Assembly: GCA_963824475.1 (NCBI GenBank)
Contig: CAWGPR010000007.1
Coordinates: 428,702-492,701, forward strand
Reading direction: 5' to 3'
Source: Roseiarcus sp963824475
GTDB taxonomy: Bacteria; Pseudomonadota; Alphaproteobacteria; Rhizobiales; Beijerinckiaceae
Length of the DNA: 64,000 nt
Under the pieces are notes generated by a model. That model was not told the DNA's origin and did not search any database. It was given only the letters and a program-made list of their open reading frames with translations. Both the position numbers and the translations under genes were made by a program. The stretch's first letter is position 1. Every line of letters starts with the position of its first letter. Below are positions 8,177 through 19,134 of this stretch, one piece after another.

Positions 8177-9493
8177 ATGGCCACGGATATCGCAACCCGC
8201 GTCTATAATCACACGTTTCGCATCGATCCGGCGGTTCGGACGCTGCTCGACACCGATTTCTACAAGCTTTTGATGCTCCAGATGATCTGGAAGATGCATC
8301 CGAAGCGCCAGGTGACGTTCCAGCTCATCAACCGGACGACGTCAGTCAGGCTCGCGGATATCGTGGACGAGCGGGAACTCACCGACCAGCTCGATCATGC
8401 GCGCACCTTGCGGCTGGCCAAGAACGAGCTGATCTGGCTCGCGGGCAACACCTTTTACGGCACGCGCCACATTTTCGAGCCGGAGTTCATGGAGTGGCTC
8501 GCCGCGTTCCAGCTCCCCGAATACGAACTGACGAAGCGCGACGGTCAGTACGAGCTGCGCTTCGCCGGTCCCTGGACCGGGACGACGATGTGGGAGATTC
8601 CCGCTCTCGCCATCATCAGTGAGCTCAGGGCCCGCGCGGCGATGCGCGGCATGAGCCGCTTCGATCTCGATGTGCTCTACGCCCGCGCCAAGGCCAAGCT
8701 GTGGTCGAAGGTGGAGCGGCTGCGCATCCTCGAGCATGAGCAAGGGCCGGTCAGGGTGTCGGATTTCGGCACCCGCCGCCGGCACGGCTTTCTCTGGCAT
8801 CGCTGGTGCGTCGAGGCGATGCAGGAAGGGCTTGGGGCCAGTTTCATCGGCACGTCCAACGTTAAGCACGCGATGGACACCGGGCTTGAGGCGATCGGCA
8901 CCAACGCCCACGAGCTGCCGATGGTCTATGCGGCGATCACCGAGGACGACGAGGCGCTGATCGAGGCGCCATATCGAGTGCTCAAGGACTGGGCGAAGAT
9001 GTACGGAGGCAACCTGCTGGTCGTTCTGCCGGACTGCTTCGGCACAACTTCGTTCCTCAGCCACGCGCCCGACTGGGTGGCGGACTGGAAGGGCGCGCGG
9101 CCGGACTCCAAGCCGCCGGTCCCCGCGGCGGGGGAGCTGATCGCTTGGTGGAAGGAACGAGGCCGCGATCCGCGAGAGAAGCTTGTCGTGCTGTCCGATG
9201 CGATGGACGTCGATTCGATCGAAGAGTCTGTGCGCGCGCTGCGCGGGCAGGCTAACCTCTCGTTCGGCTGGGGCACCAACTTGACCAACGACTTCATTGG
9301 CTGCGCCCCGGCCGGCGTCGACGGCCAACTCAAGCCGATTTCGCTCGTCTGCAAGGTCGTCGAGGCGGATGGGCGGCCGGCGGTCAAGCTCTCGGACAAT
9401 CCGAGCAAGGTGCTGGGTCTGCCGGACGAAGTCGAGCGCTATCGGCGCGTTTTCGGAACAGTCGGCATGAAGGCCATGCCTGTGGCGGTCTAG
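8177..9493 (+). CDS. pncB: Nicotinate phosphoribosyltransferase
   Basis: The protein is 438 residues, full length for the PncB family. It begins with the family motif 'LLDTDFYKLLMLQMIW' (about residues 23-38). It also has 'RISDFGTRRRHGF'-type sequence ('VSDFGTRRRHGFLW'), the catalytic-loop region 'GTSNVKHAMDTGLEAIGTNAHEL' split across residues about 226-248, and the C-terminal 'FGWGTNLTND'. It converts nicotinate plus PRPP to nicotinate mononucleotide for NAD salvage (ATP-stimulated). It is divergent from lutA with a gap of only 74 bp, and followed 5 bp later by the DUF2461 gene, so the two may be co-transcribed. Confidence 0.95.
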   Translation: MATDIATRVYNHTFRIDPAVRTLLDTDFYKLLMLQMIWKMHPKRQVTFQLINRTTSVRLADIVDERELTDQLDHARTLRLAKNELIWLAGNTFYGTRHIFEPEFMEWLAAFQLPEYELTKRDGQYELRFAGPWTGTTMWEIPALAIISELRARAAMRGMSRFDLDVLYARAKAKLWSKVERLRILEHEQGPVRVSDFGTRRRHGFLWHRWCVEAMQEGLGASFIGTSNVKHAMDTGLEAIGTNAHELPMVYAAITEDDEALIEAPYRVLKDWAKMYGGNLLVVLPDCFGTTSFLSHAPDWVADWKGARPDSKPPVPAAGELIAWWKERGRDPREKLVVLSDAMDVDSIEESVRALRGQANLSFGWGTNLTNDFIGCAPAGVDGQLKPISLVCKVVEADGRPAVKLSDNPSKVLGLPDEVERYRRVFGTVGMKAMPVAV

Positions 9494-9498
9494 GTTTG

Positions 9499-10179
9499 AT
9501 GACGTTCGCAGGTTTTGGCCCCAAGGCCCTGCCGTTCTTCAAGGCGCTCGCGTTCCACCAGAGCCGGGAATGGTTCGAGGCGAACCGCGAGACTTATGAA
9601 AGCGCGATCAGGGGGCCGATGGGCGACTTGGTCGAGGATGTCGCAGAACGCCTGGGACAAGCAAAAATTCCGATCAAGGGCGACCGCAAGTCCTCCTTGT
9701 TCCGCATCCATCGCGACGTTCGTTTCTCCGCCAACAAGGACCCTTACAAGACCAATTCCGGCGTCGTGCTGACCCGGTCGGGGGGAAAGAATGACCCCGG
9801 CCTCCTCTATTTCCACTTATCTCCCGGGACATGTTTCTTCGCCGCCGGCTTCTACCTGCCTGAATCCGATAAGCTCGCGCGGCTCCGCGCGGCCGCCGCG
9901 CGCAGCCCCAAGGCGTTCAAGGCGATGACGGCGAAGCTCAAGAAAGCGGGGCTCGCCTTGTCCGCGGAAGATTCGCTCAAGCGCGCGCCGCGCGGCTTCG
10001 AGGCGATCAACGATCCCGAGATCGCCGCCGCAACGCGGCTCAAGAGCATGGTCTGCCTGCGTCCGGTTCCCGAGGCGGGGATTGCGTCGCCGACGCTGGT
10101 CGACGACTTCTGCGCCTTCGCGCGCGATGCGCTGCCGCTGCTCAAATGGGGTTGGGACGCGCTCGCCGATGCGCGCTAG
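9499..10179 (+). CDS. DUF2461 domain-containing protein (TIGR02453 family)
   Basis: The protein is 226 residues from the ATG at 9499. The family signature is present: 'FFKALAFHQSREWFEANRETYE' spans residues about 14-34, with 'SLFRIHRDVRFSANKDPYKTN' and 'YFHLSPGTCFFAAGFYLPESD' later. Function is not established. The conserved basic 'RIHRDVRFS-KDPYK' block resembles a nucleic-acid or phosphate binding site, which is only a guess. It lies 5 bp after pncB. Confidence 0.9.
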   Translation: MTFAGFGPKALPFFKALAFHQSREWFEANRETYESAIRGPMGDLVEDVAERLGQAKIPIKGDRKSSLFRIHRDVRFSANKDPYKTNSGVVLTRSGGKNDPGLLYFHLSPGTCFFAAGFYLPESDKLARLRAAAARSPKAFKAMTAKLKKAGLALSAEDSLKRAPRGFEAINDPEIAAATRLKSMVCLRPVPEAGIASPTLVDDFCAFARDALPLLKWGWDALADAR

Positions 10180-10232
10180 CGCCCGCCGCCCGCTTGACGG
10201 TCGCCGCAGCGATTCTGCTAGAAGCCTTCGCC

Positions 10233-10790
10233 ATGGGCAAGCAGTTTCCAAGCCTGGACGCGAGTCATCGGGAATTCATCGGCCGGCAGCGCATTTTCTT
10301 CGCCGCTTCCGCCGCGCCGAACGCGCGGGTGAACGTCTCGCCGCGCGGGACGGACGCCTTTGCGGTCATCGACGAGCGCACGGTCGCCTATCTCGACCGC
10401 ACCGGCAGCGGCAATGAAACCGCCGCCCACCTCAAGGCGGACGGTCGGCTCACCATCATGTTCTGCGCCTTCGACGGGCCGCCCAACATCCTGCGCCTCT
10501 ACGGTCGCGGCGAGGTCCTGCGGCGCGGCTCTCCGTCCTACGCCGCCCTTCTCGAGAGCGCCTTCGGCGGCGTCGAGCCGGCCGGCGCCCGCCAGATCGT
10601 CCGCCTCGACATCGACCTCGTCCAAACCTCCTGCGGCTACGGGACGCCGCTGTTCGAATATCGCGGCGAGCGCCCATCGCTTGACAATTGGGCGCGCTCC
10701 AAGGGCGAAGAGGGCCTTAAGGCCTACTGGCGCGAGAACAACCTCGTCAGTATCGACGGTTTGCCGACCGGGCTGCTCGACCAGGCCTAG
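10233..10790 (+). CDS. Pyridoxamine 5'-phosphate oxidase-family (FMN-binding split barrel) protein
   Basis: The protein is 185 residues from the ATG at 10233 ('MGKQFPSLDASHREFI'). It has the PPOX split-barrel features: 'HREFIGRQRIFFAASAA', 'VNVSPRGTDAFAVIDE' and 'YLDRTGSGNETAAHLK', the last two typical of flavin/F420-type PPOX proteins that reduce or sense small molecules. The C-terminal 'SLDNWARSKGEEGLKAYW' matches a subgroup often annotated simply as pyridoxamine 5'-phosphate oxidase family protein. It is probably not the vitamin B6 enzyme PdxH itself. Substrate unknown. Confidence 0.85.
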   Translation: MGKQFPSLDASHREFIGRQRIFFAASAAPNARVNVSPRGTDAFAVIDERTVAYLDRTGSGNETAAHLKADGRLTIMFCAFDGPPNILRLYGRGEVLRRGSPSYAALLESAFGGVEPAGARQIVRLDIDLVQTSCGYGTPLFEYRGERPSLDNWARSKGEEGLKAYWRENNLVSIDGLPTGLLDQA

Positions 10791-10900
10791 GCTGACCGCC
10801 CGAATTGGACCGTCGTTTTCGGGTGGCGCGCGCCTTCAGAGCGCGTATGGATGTCCAACCGGCGCGCTGCGAAGCGCGCTCGGCGCGATAGGACCAGGCC

Positions 10901-11758
10901 ATGCTTGACATTCCCAATGCTCCAACCGCCGGCGCCGATTACGCCACCGTCAAGCGCGCGATCGAGTTCATCTCCAGGCGCTATCGCGATCAGCCGTCGA
11001 TCGAGGCGATCGCAAGCCATGTCGGCCTTTCGGCGTCGCACTTCCAGCACGTCTTCAAGCGCTGGGCCGGGCTGACGCCCAAGGCGTTTCTGCAGGCGAT
11101 CACCATCGAGCGGGCGCGGGAACTTCTGCGCAATTCGGCGAGCGTGCTCGACGCGACTTATGACGTCGGCCTCTCCGGCCCGAGCCGCCTGCACGACCTG
11201 TTCGTCGCCCACGAGGCGCTGACGCCAGGCGACTACCGGCGCGACGATCTCATCCTCGCTTACGGTTTCCATGCCTCGCCTTTCGGCGAGGCGATCGTCG
11301 TCGCGGCGCCGCGCGGCATGGCGGGCCTGGGCTTCGTCGACGAGGGGAATCGCGAGCGCGCGCTTGCCGACATGGCGCGGCGCTGGACGCGCGCGCGTCT
11401 CATTGAGGACGCGCGCTTGACCGCCCCTTACGCCGCCCGGGCCTTCGATCCCGACCTCTGGCGGCCCGACGCGCCGTTGCGCATCGTCCTGATCGGCACG
11501 GATTTCGAGCTCCGGGTCTGGGAGACGCTGCTCCATGTTCCGCTGGGCTGCGCCACAACCTATTCGGACATCGCGTGCAAGATCGGCAAGCCGAAGGCGG
11601 CGCGCGCCGTCGGCGCGGCGGTCGGGAAAAATCCGATCTCGTTCGTCGTGCCCTGTCATCGCGTGCTGGGGCGTTCGGGGGCGCTCACCGGCTACCATTG
11701 GGGTCTGGCGCGCAAGCAGGCGATCATCGGCTGGGAGGCGGGACGAACGGCGGCGTGA
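10901..11758 (+). CDS. AraC-type HTH / methylated-DNA-protein-cysteine methyltransferase fusion (Ada-like)
   Basis: The protein is 285 residues. The N-terminal ~110 residues form an AraC/XylS-type DNA-binding domain ('AIASHVGLSASHFQHVFKRW'). The C-terminal half is an O6-alkylguanine-DNA alkyltransferase with the acceptor Cys252 in 'PCHRV' (251-255), preceded by 'GAAVGKNPISFVV' and followed by 'SGALTGYHWGLARKQ'. It lacks the N-terminal Ada methylphosphotriester-sensing zinc domain, so it is an Ada-like fusion rather than full Ada. Role: repair of O6-methylguanine by suicidal transfer to cysteine, perhaps with transcriptional autoregulation. A GC-rich imperfect palindrome lies at about 10826-10887 upstream, of unknown meaning. 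Confidence 0.92.
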   Translation: MLDIPNAPTAGADYATVKRAIEFISRRYRDQPSIEAIASHVGLSASHFQHVFKRWAGLTPKAFLQAITIERARELLRNSASVLDATYDVGLSGPSRLHDLFVAHEALTPGDYRRDDLILAYGFHASPFGEAIVVAAPRGMAGLGFVDEGNRERALADMARRWTRARLIEDARLTAPYAARAFDPDLWRPDAPLRIVLIGTDFELRVWETLLHVPLGCATTYSDIACKIGKPKAARAVGAAVGKNPISFVVPCHRVLGRSGALTGYHWGLARKQAIIGWEAGRTAA

Positions 11759-11769
11759 AGCCGCGCGCG

Positions 11770-14106
11770 TCACTTCTTCGGCGCGGGGTCCGGTGGGGGC
11801 GCCGGGTAGGCGATGCGCAGGCCAGCCTCCCGCATTCGGCGCAGGACGTCGAAATTGATGTCGCTTCGGGTCCGCTCACCGAGCTCGATGTTGTCGACGA
11901 AGCAGATAAGATTGAACTTGAGCGCCCAATCGCCGAACTCGGCGAACAGCACCGTCGGCGCAGGAATCGCAAGCACCTGGTCTTGCGCCTTGGCGGCGGC
12001 GATCATGAGGTCGCGCACCTTATCGAGGTCGCTTTCGTAAGCCACGTTGACCGAGACGATGATGCGTCCGACTCGATCGTTGTGGACCCAGTTCTTGACC
12101 ACGCCGCTGACCAGGTTGGAGTTGGGAACGATCAGACTGCCGTGATCGAAGGTCTCGATCTCGGTCGCGCGGGCGTTGATGGCGCGAACGAACCCCTGCT
12201 CGGTTCCCACCACCACCCAATCGCCGACGCGAATGGTGCGCTCCCACAACAGGATCAGGCCGGAGACGAAATTGTTGGCGATCGTTTGCAGGCCGAAGCC
12301 GATGCCGACTGACAAGCCGCCCGCGACCAGCGCGACTTTCTGGACGTCGAGCCCGATTTGCGCCCCGGCCAGCAGCGCGGCGACGATCACGCCGGCGTAG
12401 CCGAGGATCGTCCGGACCGAGTTTCTGACCCCGGCGTCAAGACGCGTCTGCGGCAATAGCCGCGAGCCGAGCCAATCCTGGATCAGCCGGGTGAAGAACA
12501 CCCCGACGGCGAAAACGATTGCGGCGCCGATCAACGATGACAGCGACAAGGTGACGCCGCCGATCGCGAAGCCGAAATAGGCGGAGCGCAGGGCGCCGAA
12601 CATGTCCTGCGACTCCACGCCCCAGGGCTTCAGCACCGCCGCGACCGCGACCACCAGCGCCACCAGACGAGCGACGCCTTGCAGGACGACGACGATCTGC
12701 GCCAGCACATTGCGGCGCAGACCCGCCATCGCCAGCACGCGCGCCCCGATCGGCGCCTCCGGCTTTAAGATTGCCTCGGTCCCGTCCTGGGCGATGATAT
12801 CGGCGATGGTGAGGGCGCTGCCGACGACGCTGAGATAAATCGCCTGATTGACGAGGAAAGTGGCGAAGGCGATGTAGCCGGTCAGCGAGGCGGCGAAAAT
12901 GATCAACGCGGCCGCCCAGCCGAGCGTTCTTAACGGGGTCCAGGCCTCGTTCTGCGGCGATCCTTGGGCGCGGGTCGGCTGCGCCCCGAGTTGGCGCAGC
13001 GCGTAGGCGATCGCAAGCGCGGCAAGGACCGCGCCCACGCCCCGCGCGGCGACCGCGATGTTGAACGAGGCGGCGGCGTCGGCCGCCGGCTCGATCAGCC
13101 GCCCGACGGCCCAGATCGCCGCAATCGTCATGGCCAGGCGATAGACGATCGCTGCCGTTCGGTCGGTCATCGGAATGAGCCGCCAGGCCGCACGGCCAGG
13201 CGCGAGCACGCCCCGGCCAAGCGCATTGACGGCGATCAGCACGCGCGCCCCCTCGAACGCGGCGTCGATGACGCCCCGCACGCTCGGATCGGAGAGGCTG
13301 AAGGAGTCGAGCGCGCCCGCCAGCACGCCGAGGCCGCCAAGCGGCAGGGCGGCGAAGATCACGAATATCCAGGCGGCGGCGAGCGCTAGGCGCAACCGGC
13401 TCGGGGCGCCCACAGCTGGATCCCGATAGACAAAGCGGCGCGCAAGCCAGCTGAGCGGCGCGGCGGCCAACCCAAGCGCGATCACGATCGCCGCCATGCC
13501 AATCTTGGCAAGCGTCGTCAGTTCGCCCACGGCGCCGAGCCAATTGCCGATCAGGCCGCGCATCACCTCGGCGTCGACCGGAACTTCCCGCCAGACCGCG
13601 GCCCAAAGCTGCGGATTGAGGACGCTTGACGAGCGGGCGAAAGTTCGCCGCGCGAACAACTGGCGCCGCGCCGCGCTGATGCGCGTGCTGAGGTCGTCAG
13701 CTTCCAGCAACATGGCGCGCGCGGCGCGCAGGTTGGCGTCGAGCCTGTCGTGCCTCTTCTTCTCGCTCTCGAGCTCCTTGGCCGCGACGTCGGTCGTGGG
13801 CGCCGGCTCGCCCGATTTGGGCGTGAGCTCATCGAGGCGCTTCGCCGACGCCGCGAGGCGGGGCGTCAGGTCGGCGACCGCCCCTTGAAGCGCGAGGGCG
13901 AGCGCGTCGCTCTGGCCGCGCAGACGCTGCAGATCGGCGTCGTCGAGGTTCTTGTCCCTGAGCGCAGCTTCAATGGCGGTGAGCGCCGCGCGGGTCTGGT
14001 CGAGATCGAGCGCGTGGGTTTCCTGCGCGCAAGCCCGCCCAAGGCCCATGAGGACGAAGACGAGGACGACCCAATGCAACAGGCGCAATGCGGACGCAGG
14101 CTTCAT
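11770..14106 (-). CDS. Large mechanosensitive ion channel family protein (MscS, DUF3772-type N-terminus)
   Basis: The protein is 778 residues from the ATG at 14106, chosen because it starts a clean signal peptide ('LLHWVVLVFVLMGLGRACA'). Residues ~25-180 form a periplasmic coiled-coil-rich domain of DUF3772 type. About ten hydrophobic segments follow. The MscS core near 570-690 contains 'GLSVGIGFGLQTIANNFVSG', the pore-helix and beta-domain signature, then 'RTIRVGDWVVVG' and 'NARATEIETFDHGSLIVPNSNL'. Inner-membrane tension-gated osmolyte release is the expected function. The gene converges with the Ada-like gene, 11 bp apart, and is divergent from hisZ. Confidence 0.93.
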   Translation of the reverse strand: MKPASALRLLHWVVLVFVLMGLGRACAQETHALDLDQTRAALTAIEAALRDKNLDDADLQRLRGQSDALALALQGAVADLTPRLAASAKRLDELTPKSGEPAPTTDVAAKELESEKKRHDRLDANLRAARAMLLEADDLSTRISAARRQLFARRTFARSSSVLNPQLWAAVWREVPVDAEVMRGLIGNWLGAVGELTTLAKIGMAAIVIALGLAAAPLSWLARRFVYRDPAVGAPSRLRLALAAAWIFVIFAALPLGGLGVLAGALDSFSLSDPSVRGVIDAAFEGARVLIAVNALGRGVLAPGRAAWRLIPMTDRTAAIVYRLAMTIAAIWAVGRLIEPAADAAASFNIAVAARGVGAVLAALAIAYALRQLGAQPTRAQGSPQNEAWTPLRTLGWAAALIIFAASLTGYIAFATFLVNQAIYLSVVGSALTIADIIAQDGTEAILKPEAPIGARVLAMAGLRRNVLAQIVVVLQGVARLVALVVAVAAVLKPWGVESQDMFGALRSAYFGFAIGGVTLSLSSLIGAAIVFAVGVFFTRLIQDWLGSRLLPQTRLDAGVRNSVRTILGYAGVIVAALLAGAQIGLDVQKVALVAGGLSVGIGFGLQTIANNFVSGLILLWERTIRVGDWVVVGTEQGFVRAINARATEIETFDHGSLIVPNSNLVSGVVKNWVHNDRVGRIIVSVNVAYESDLDKVRDLMIAAAKAQDQVLAIPAPTVLFAEFGDWALKFNLICFVDNIELGERTRSDINFDVLRRMREAGLRIAYPAPPPDPAPKK

Positions 14107-14288
14107 CGTAAGGCTAGATGGCCCCCAAGGGTGATTCGGCGGCGCTCCCTTTGTCATCCGACCATGGCCGGGGCGCGGCGGCAACCGGGCGAAGGCGCTG
14201 ACGGAGCGTTCACCTTGGCTCAAGGTTAGGGGCTGCGCGCCTGCTGCTGCTTTGTTAAAGGGGGCCAAGACCCACGAGGGCTTGTCCG

Positions 14289-15473
14289 GTGACCCCAACT
14301 GCTCCCGCCTCAGCGCTTGCCGATTCCGCGAGCCAGGAACCGCGAAGCGGCGACGCTGCGAGCCAAGCGCCGCGCGCCGCCGGCGAGCGCGCGCTCGATT
14401 GTTTCCTTGCCGCCGGCTTCGAGCGAACCGAGCCGCCGATCCTGCACCCGGCGGCGATCTTTCTCGACATGTCGGGCGAGGAGGTCCGCCGCCGCCTGTT
14501 CCTCACCGTGGACGCCGCGGGCGAGGAGCTTTGTCTCAGGCCTGAATATACGATCCCCGTCTGCCGCGCTTATCTCGCTTCGGACAAGGCGGGCGGAATC
14601 GCCGAATACTCCTATCTTGGTCCGGTTTTTCGCGCTCGCGCAGGCCGGGGCGGCGAGCAGACGCAGACCGGGCTCGAGAGCTTCGGCCGCCGCGACGCCG
14701 AAGCGGCCGACGCGGAGGTGTTCTCGCTCGCCATGGAGGCGGCGACGAAGGCGGGAGGGGCCATGCTCATGGCGCGGCTCGGCGACGCCGGCCTGTTCGA
14801 CGCCGTGCTGGATTCGCTGAACATACCGGAGGCGTGGCGGCGGCGCCTGCGCCGCGGCGTCGCCCGGGGCTTAAGCCTCGAGGCGATTTTCATGCGCCCG
14901 AGCCAGAGCGCGCTCGCCCAGCCCGGCGTGCTGGCGGCGCTGGAGAGCGCCGACCACGCCGGGGCGAAAGCGCTGGTTGAGGATCTGCTCGCGATCGCCG
15001 GCATCGACGCGGTCGGCGGGCGCAGCGCAAGCGAAATCGCCGACCGCTTTCTGGAGCAGGCGTCGCTGAGGTCGGGGCCGCCGATCGAGCCGGAGAAGCG
15101 GGCGGTGCTGGACGCGTTTTTGGCGATATCGGGCGATCCCGACCAGGCGGCGGTCGAGCTTCGCCGCCTGGCCCATTCCGCGAGCCTCAATTTGAGCGCG
15201 GCGCTGGACGCGTTCGAGCGTCGCAACGGCTTCATCGCCGCCCGCGGCGTCGCGATCGAGGCGACCCAATTCAGCGCCGCCTTCGTGCGCGATTTTGACT
15301 ATTACACCGGCTTCGTGTTCGAAGCCCACGATCCGAATTCGCCGGGCGCGAAGACCGCGCTCGCCGGCGGGCGCTACGACGGGCTCGCCAGGCGCCTTGG
15401 CGCGAGCGAAGACATTCCCGCGGTCGGCGCGGCGATCAACCTGGATCGGCTCATGAACGGCGGAGCGCGCTGA
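14289..15473 (+). CDS. hisZ: ATP phosphoribosyltransferase regulatory subunit
   Basis: The protein is 394 residues with a GTG start at 14289; length is close to alphaproteobacterial HisZ. It resembles a class II tRNA synthetase (HisRS paralogue): motif 2-like 'RPEYTIPVCRAYL', 'YSYLGPVFRAR' with 'QTGLESFGRRDAEAADAEV', and 'DFDYYTGFVFEAH' plus 'GGRYDGLARRLGASEDIPAVG' near the C-terminus. It has no synthetase activity of its own; it is required by short-form HisG as the histidine-sensing partner in step 1 of histidine biosynthesis. Its stop overlaps the hisG start (ATGA-type, 1 bp shared). Confidence 0.93.
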   Translation: MTPTAPASALADSASQEPRSGDAASQAPRAAGERALDCFLAAGFERTEPPILHPAAIFLDMSGEEVRRRLFLTVDAAGEELCLRPEYTIPVCRAYLASDKAGGIAEYSYLGPVFRARAGRGGEQTQTGLESFGRRDAEAADAEVFSLAMEAATKAGGAMLMARLGDAGLFDAVLDSLNIPEAWRRRLRRGVARGLSLEAIFMRPSQSALAQPGVLAALESADHAGAKALVEDLLAIAGIDAVGGRSASEIADRFLEQASLRSGPPIEPEKRAVLDAFLAISGDPDQAAVELRRLAHSASLNLSAALDAFERRNGFIAARGVAIEATQFSAAFVRDFDYYTGFVFEAHDPNSPGAKTALAGGRYDGLARRLGASEDIPAVGAAINLDRLMNGGAR

Positions 15474-16481
15474 TGGCCGCCGGCAACGGCGCCGAGGGAC
15501 CGTTCGTGCTTGCGATCCCCTCCAAGGGCCGATTGCAGGAGGCCGCCGCGGACTTCTTCGCTCGCGCCGGGCTCGAGCTCGTGCAGGGCCGGGGCGCGCG
15601 CGACTATCGCGGCGCAATCGCGGGGCTGCCGGGGGTCGAAGTCGCCTATGTCTCGTCGGCCGAGATCGTCGGCCAGCTTGCCGCGGGAGCGGCGCATTTC
15701 GGCGTCGCCGGCGAGGACCTGCTGCGCGAGAAAGTTCCGGACGTCGAGGCGCGGCTCGAGCTTTTGAGCCCGCTCGGCTTCGGCCACGCCAATGTCGTGG
15801 TCGCCGCGCCCAAGGCCTGGATCGACGTGCGCACCATGGCCGATCTCGACGACGTCGCCTCGGCCTATCGCGCCAAGCGCGGCGAGCGCATGCGGGTGGC
15901 GACGAAGTATGTCAACCTGACCCGGCGCTTCTTCGCCGAGCACGGCGTCGCCGATTACCGCATCGTCGAGAGCCTCGGCGCGACCGAAGGCGCGCCCGCC
16001 TCGGGGGCGGCGGAACTCATCGTCGACATAACCACGACCGGCGCGACGCTCGCCGCCAATGCGCTGAAACCCCTCGACGACGGAACGATCCTGCGCTCGC
16101 AGGCGACGCTCATCGCCTCGCTGACCGCCACCTGGGGCGCGAACGCAAGGCAAGCCGCGCGCGATATCCTGGCCCGCATCGCGGCGAGCGAGGAGGCGCG
16201 GCAGTCGCGCGAGGTTCGCGCGTGGCTGCCGGGCCAGAACTCGAGCGATTGTCGAGGCGGCGCGGGACCGCTTCGGCGCGGTCTCGGCGATCGGCGGTGA
16301 CGATGACCCGCACGGCTTCGTCGCGCTGCACTGCGCACGCGACAAGGTGGCGGGGCTCGCCGACTGGCTGCTGACGAAAGGCGCTGAGCGGGTCAGCGTC
16401 GCGGCGCTCGAACAGACCTTCGCCGCCCGCAACGCGCTCTATGAAGCGCTGGAGAGGCGCATCGGCGCGGGCGAGCGCTGA
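15473..16481 (+). pseudogene. hisG: ATP phosphoribosyltransferase catalytic subunit, apparent +1 frameshift near the C-terminus
   Basis: Residues 1-~250 read as HisG: 'LAIPSKGRLQEAAADFF', 'VAGEDLLREKVPDVEARL', 'VATKYVNLTRRFF' and the PRPP loop 'AAELIVDITTTGATLAAN'. The reading frame then drifts into 'WLPGQNSSDCRG' and stops at 16300. In the +1 frame, from about 16231 to the TGA at 16479-16481, family-like sequence continues: 'TRAIVEAARDRFGAV', 'GFVALHCA', 'GAERVSVAALEQTFAARN'. Dropping one G from the GGG at about 16230 gives a continuous ~335-residue protein. As histidine synthesis is normally needed, an extra base in the sequence is the simplest reading. It forms an operon with hisZ. Confidence 0.85.
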
Positions 16482-16552
16482 GCTCTCGACTCGACCCGTC
16501 TGATGGGCCCGTCCCTAGCCTTCTCGCCGCATTCGATGTATGGAAATTGATC

Positions 16553-16579
16553 TTAGCACTCTCTTGCAATGAGTGCTAG
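16553..16579 (+). promoter_or_regulatory. CIRCE operator (HrcA binding site)
   Basis: TTAGCACTC (16553-16561), 9-bp spacer, GAGTGCTAG (16571-16579). This differs from the CIRCE consensus only at the last base. It lies 93 bp upstream of groES, implying HrcA repression of groESL. Confidence 0.92.
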
Positions 16580-16592
16580 CAATCGCTATGTA
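16564..16592 (+). promoter_or_regulatory. groESL promoter overlapping CIRCE
   Basis: TTGCAA at 16564-16569 and TATGTA at 16587-16592 with a 17-bp spacer. The second CIRCE arm occupies the spacer, so HrcA binding would block RNA polymerase. Confidence 0.6.
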
Positions 16593-16671
16593 GTGAATAG
16601 GTTGAGCGAAACGTCGGGGACAGGAGGCGTTCGCCTCCGAACCGGCAGCGGCTCGCCGGAAATGGGTCTTC

Positions 16672-16986
16672 ATGAAATTCCGACCGTTGCACGACCGCGT
16701 CGTCATCCGCCGTATCGAGGGCGAGGAGAAGACGAAAGGCGGCATCATCATTCCCGACACCGTCAAGGAGAAGCCGCAAGAAGGCGCGGTGGTCGCTGTC
16801 GGGCCTGGGGCCCGCGACGAGAACGGCAACCTGACGCCGACCGAACTCAAACCGGGCGACCACGTTTTGTTCGGCAAGTGGTCCGGCTCAGAGGTCAAGA
16901 TTGACGGCGAGGAGCTCCTGATCATGAAGGAGACCGACGTCATGGGCGTGATTGAAGGCACAATCGCCTCCAAGAAGGCCGCTTAA
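16672..16986 (+). CDS. groES: Co-chaperonin GroES
   Basis: The protein is 104 residues, the usual alphaproteobacterial length. 'MKFRPLHDRVVIRRIEGEEK' opens the protein; the mobile loop 'KTKGGIIIPDTVKEKPQEG' (about 21-39) and 'DHVLFGKWSGSEVKIDGEE' are diagnostic. It caps the GroEL cavity during folding. It is the first gene of groESL, with CIRCE and promoter upstream and groEL 38 bp downstream. Confidence 0.97.
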   Translation: MKFRPLHDRVVIRRIEGEEKTKGGIIIPDTVKEKPQEGAVVAVGPGARDENGNLTPTELKPGDHVLFGKWSGSEVKIDGEELLIMKETDVMGVIEGTIASKKAA

Positions 16987-17024
16987 AACAAAATCCCCTG
17001 ATCGAGAATTGAAGGATCCAACCA

Positions 17025-18659
<1,635 letters not shown>

Positions 18660-18729
18660 TCGCCCGATAGAGAAGACAGGGCCTCGGCGACGCGTCCCCT
18701 ATGCCAAATTTGTCGCCCAATGCTCAGAA

Positions 18730-18750
18730 GGGGCGGAATCCTTCCGCCCC
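18730..18750 (+). terminator. Hairpin downstream of groEL
   Basis: GGGGCGGA (18730-18737) pairs with TCCGCCCC (18743-18750) across a short loop, 71 bp past the groEL stop. No T-run follows, so it may terminate weakly or stabilise the 3' end; the next gene starts 19 bp later. Confidence 0.45.
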
Positions 18751-18768
18751 GATTGGGAGGAGAGTCTC

Positions 18769-19134
18769 ATGCAAAACCCGGCCTGGTATCAGGGAGAATC
18801 CCTGAAGCGGCTCCTGCAAGGCGCCGCCGTCGGCGTCGTCGCGACTCTCGCCATCGGCTTCGGCTGGGGCGGGTGGATGCTCGCCAGCACGGCGAAGACC
18901 CTGGCGGACAATATGGCCAGCAGCGCTGTGGTCGCGGCGATCGCGCCGATCTGCGTCGACCAGTTCCAACGCAGCGCCGACGCCGGCGTGAACCTGACGA
19001 CGTTGAAAAAGACCAACTCATGGCAACAGGCGGCCTATGTCGAAAAAGGCGGCTGGGCGGTAATGCCCGGCAGCAAGACCGCCGATTCCGGCGTGCCCCA
19101 GGCCTGCGCCGCTCTGCTCAGCAACCTGAAATAG
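18769..19134 (+). CDS. Hypothetical protein with one membrane segment
   Basis: The protein is 121 residues with a GGGAGGAG ribosome binding site before the ATG. A single hydrophobic segment (about 17-38, 'GAAVGVVATLAIGFGWGGWML') is followed by a soluble part. That part has 'VVAAIAPICVDQFQRSAD', 'LKKTNSWQQAAYVEKGGWAV' and a final 'PQACAALLSNL'; the two cysteines could pair outside the cytoplasm. Homologues of this small protein are, to my recollection, common in Hyphomicrobiales without assigned function. It could share the groEL transcript if the hairpin at 18730 leaks. Confidence 0.75.
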   Translation: MQNPAWYQGESLKRLLQGAAVGVVATLAIGFGWGGWMLASTAKTLADNMASSAVVAAIAPICVDQFQRSADAGVNLTTLKKTNSWQQAAYVEKGGWAVMPGSKTADSGVPQACAALLSNLK

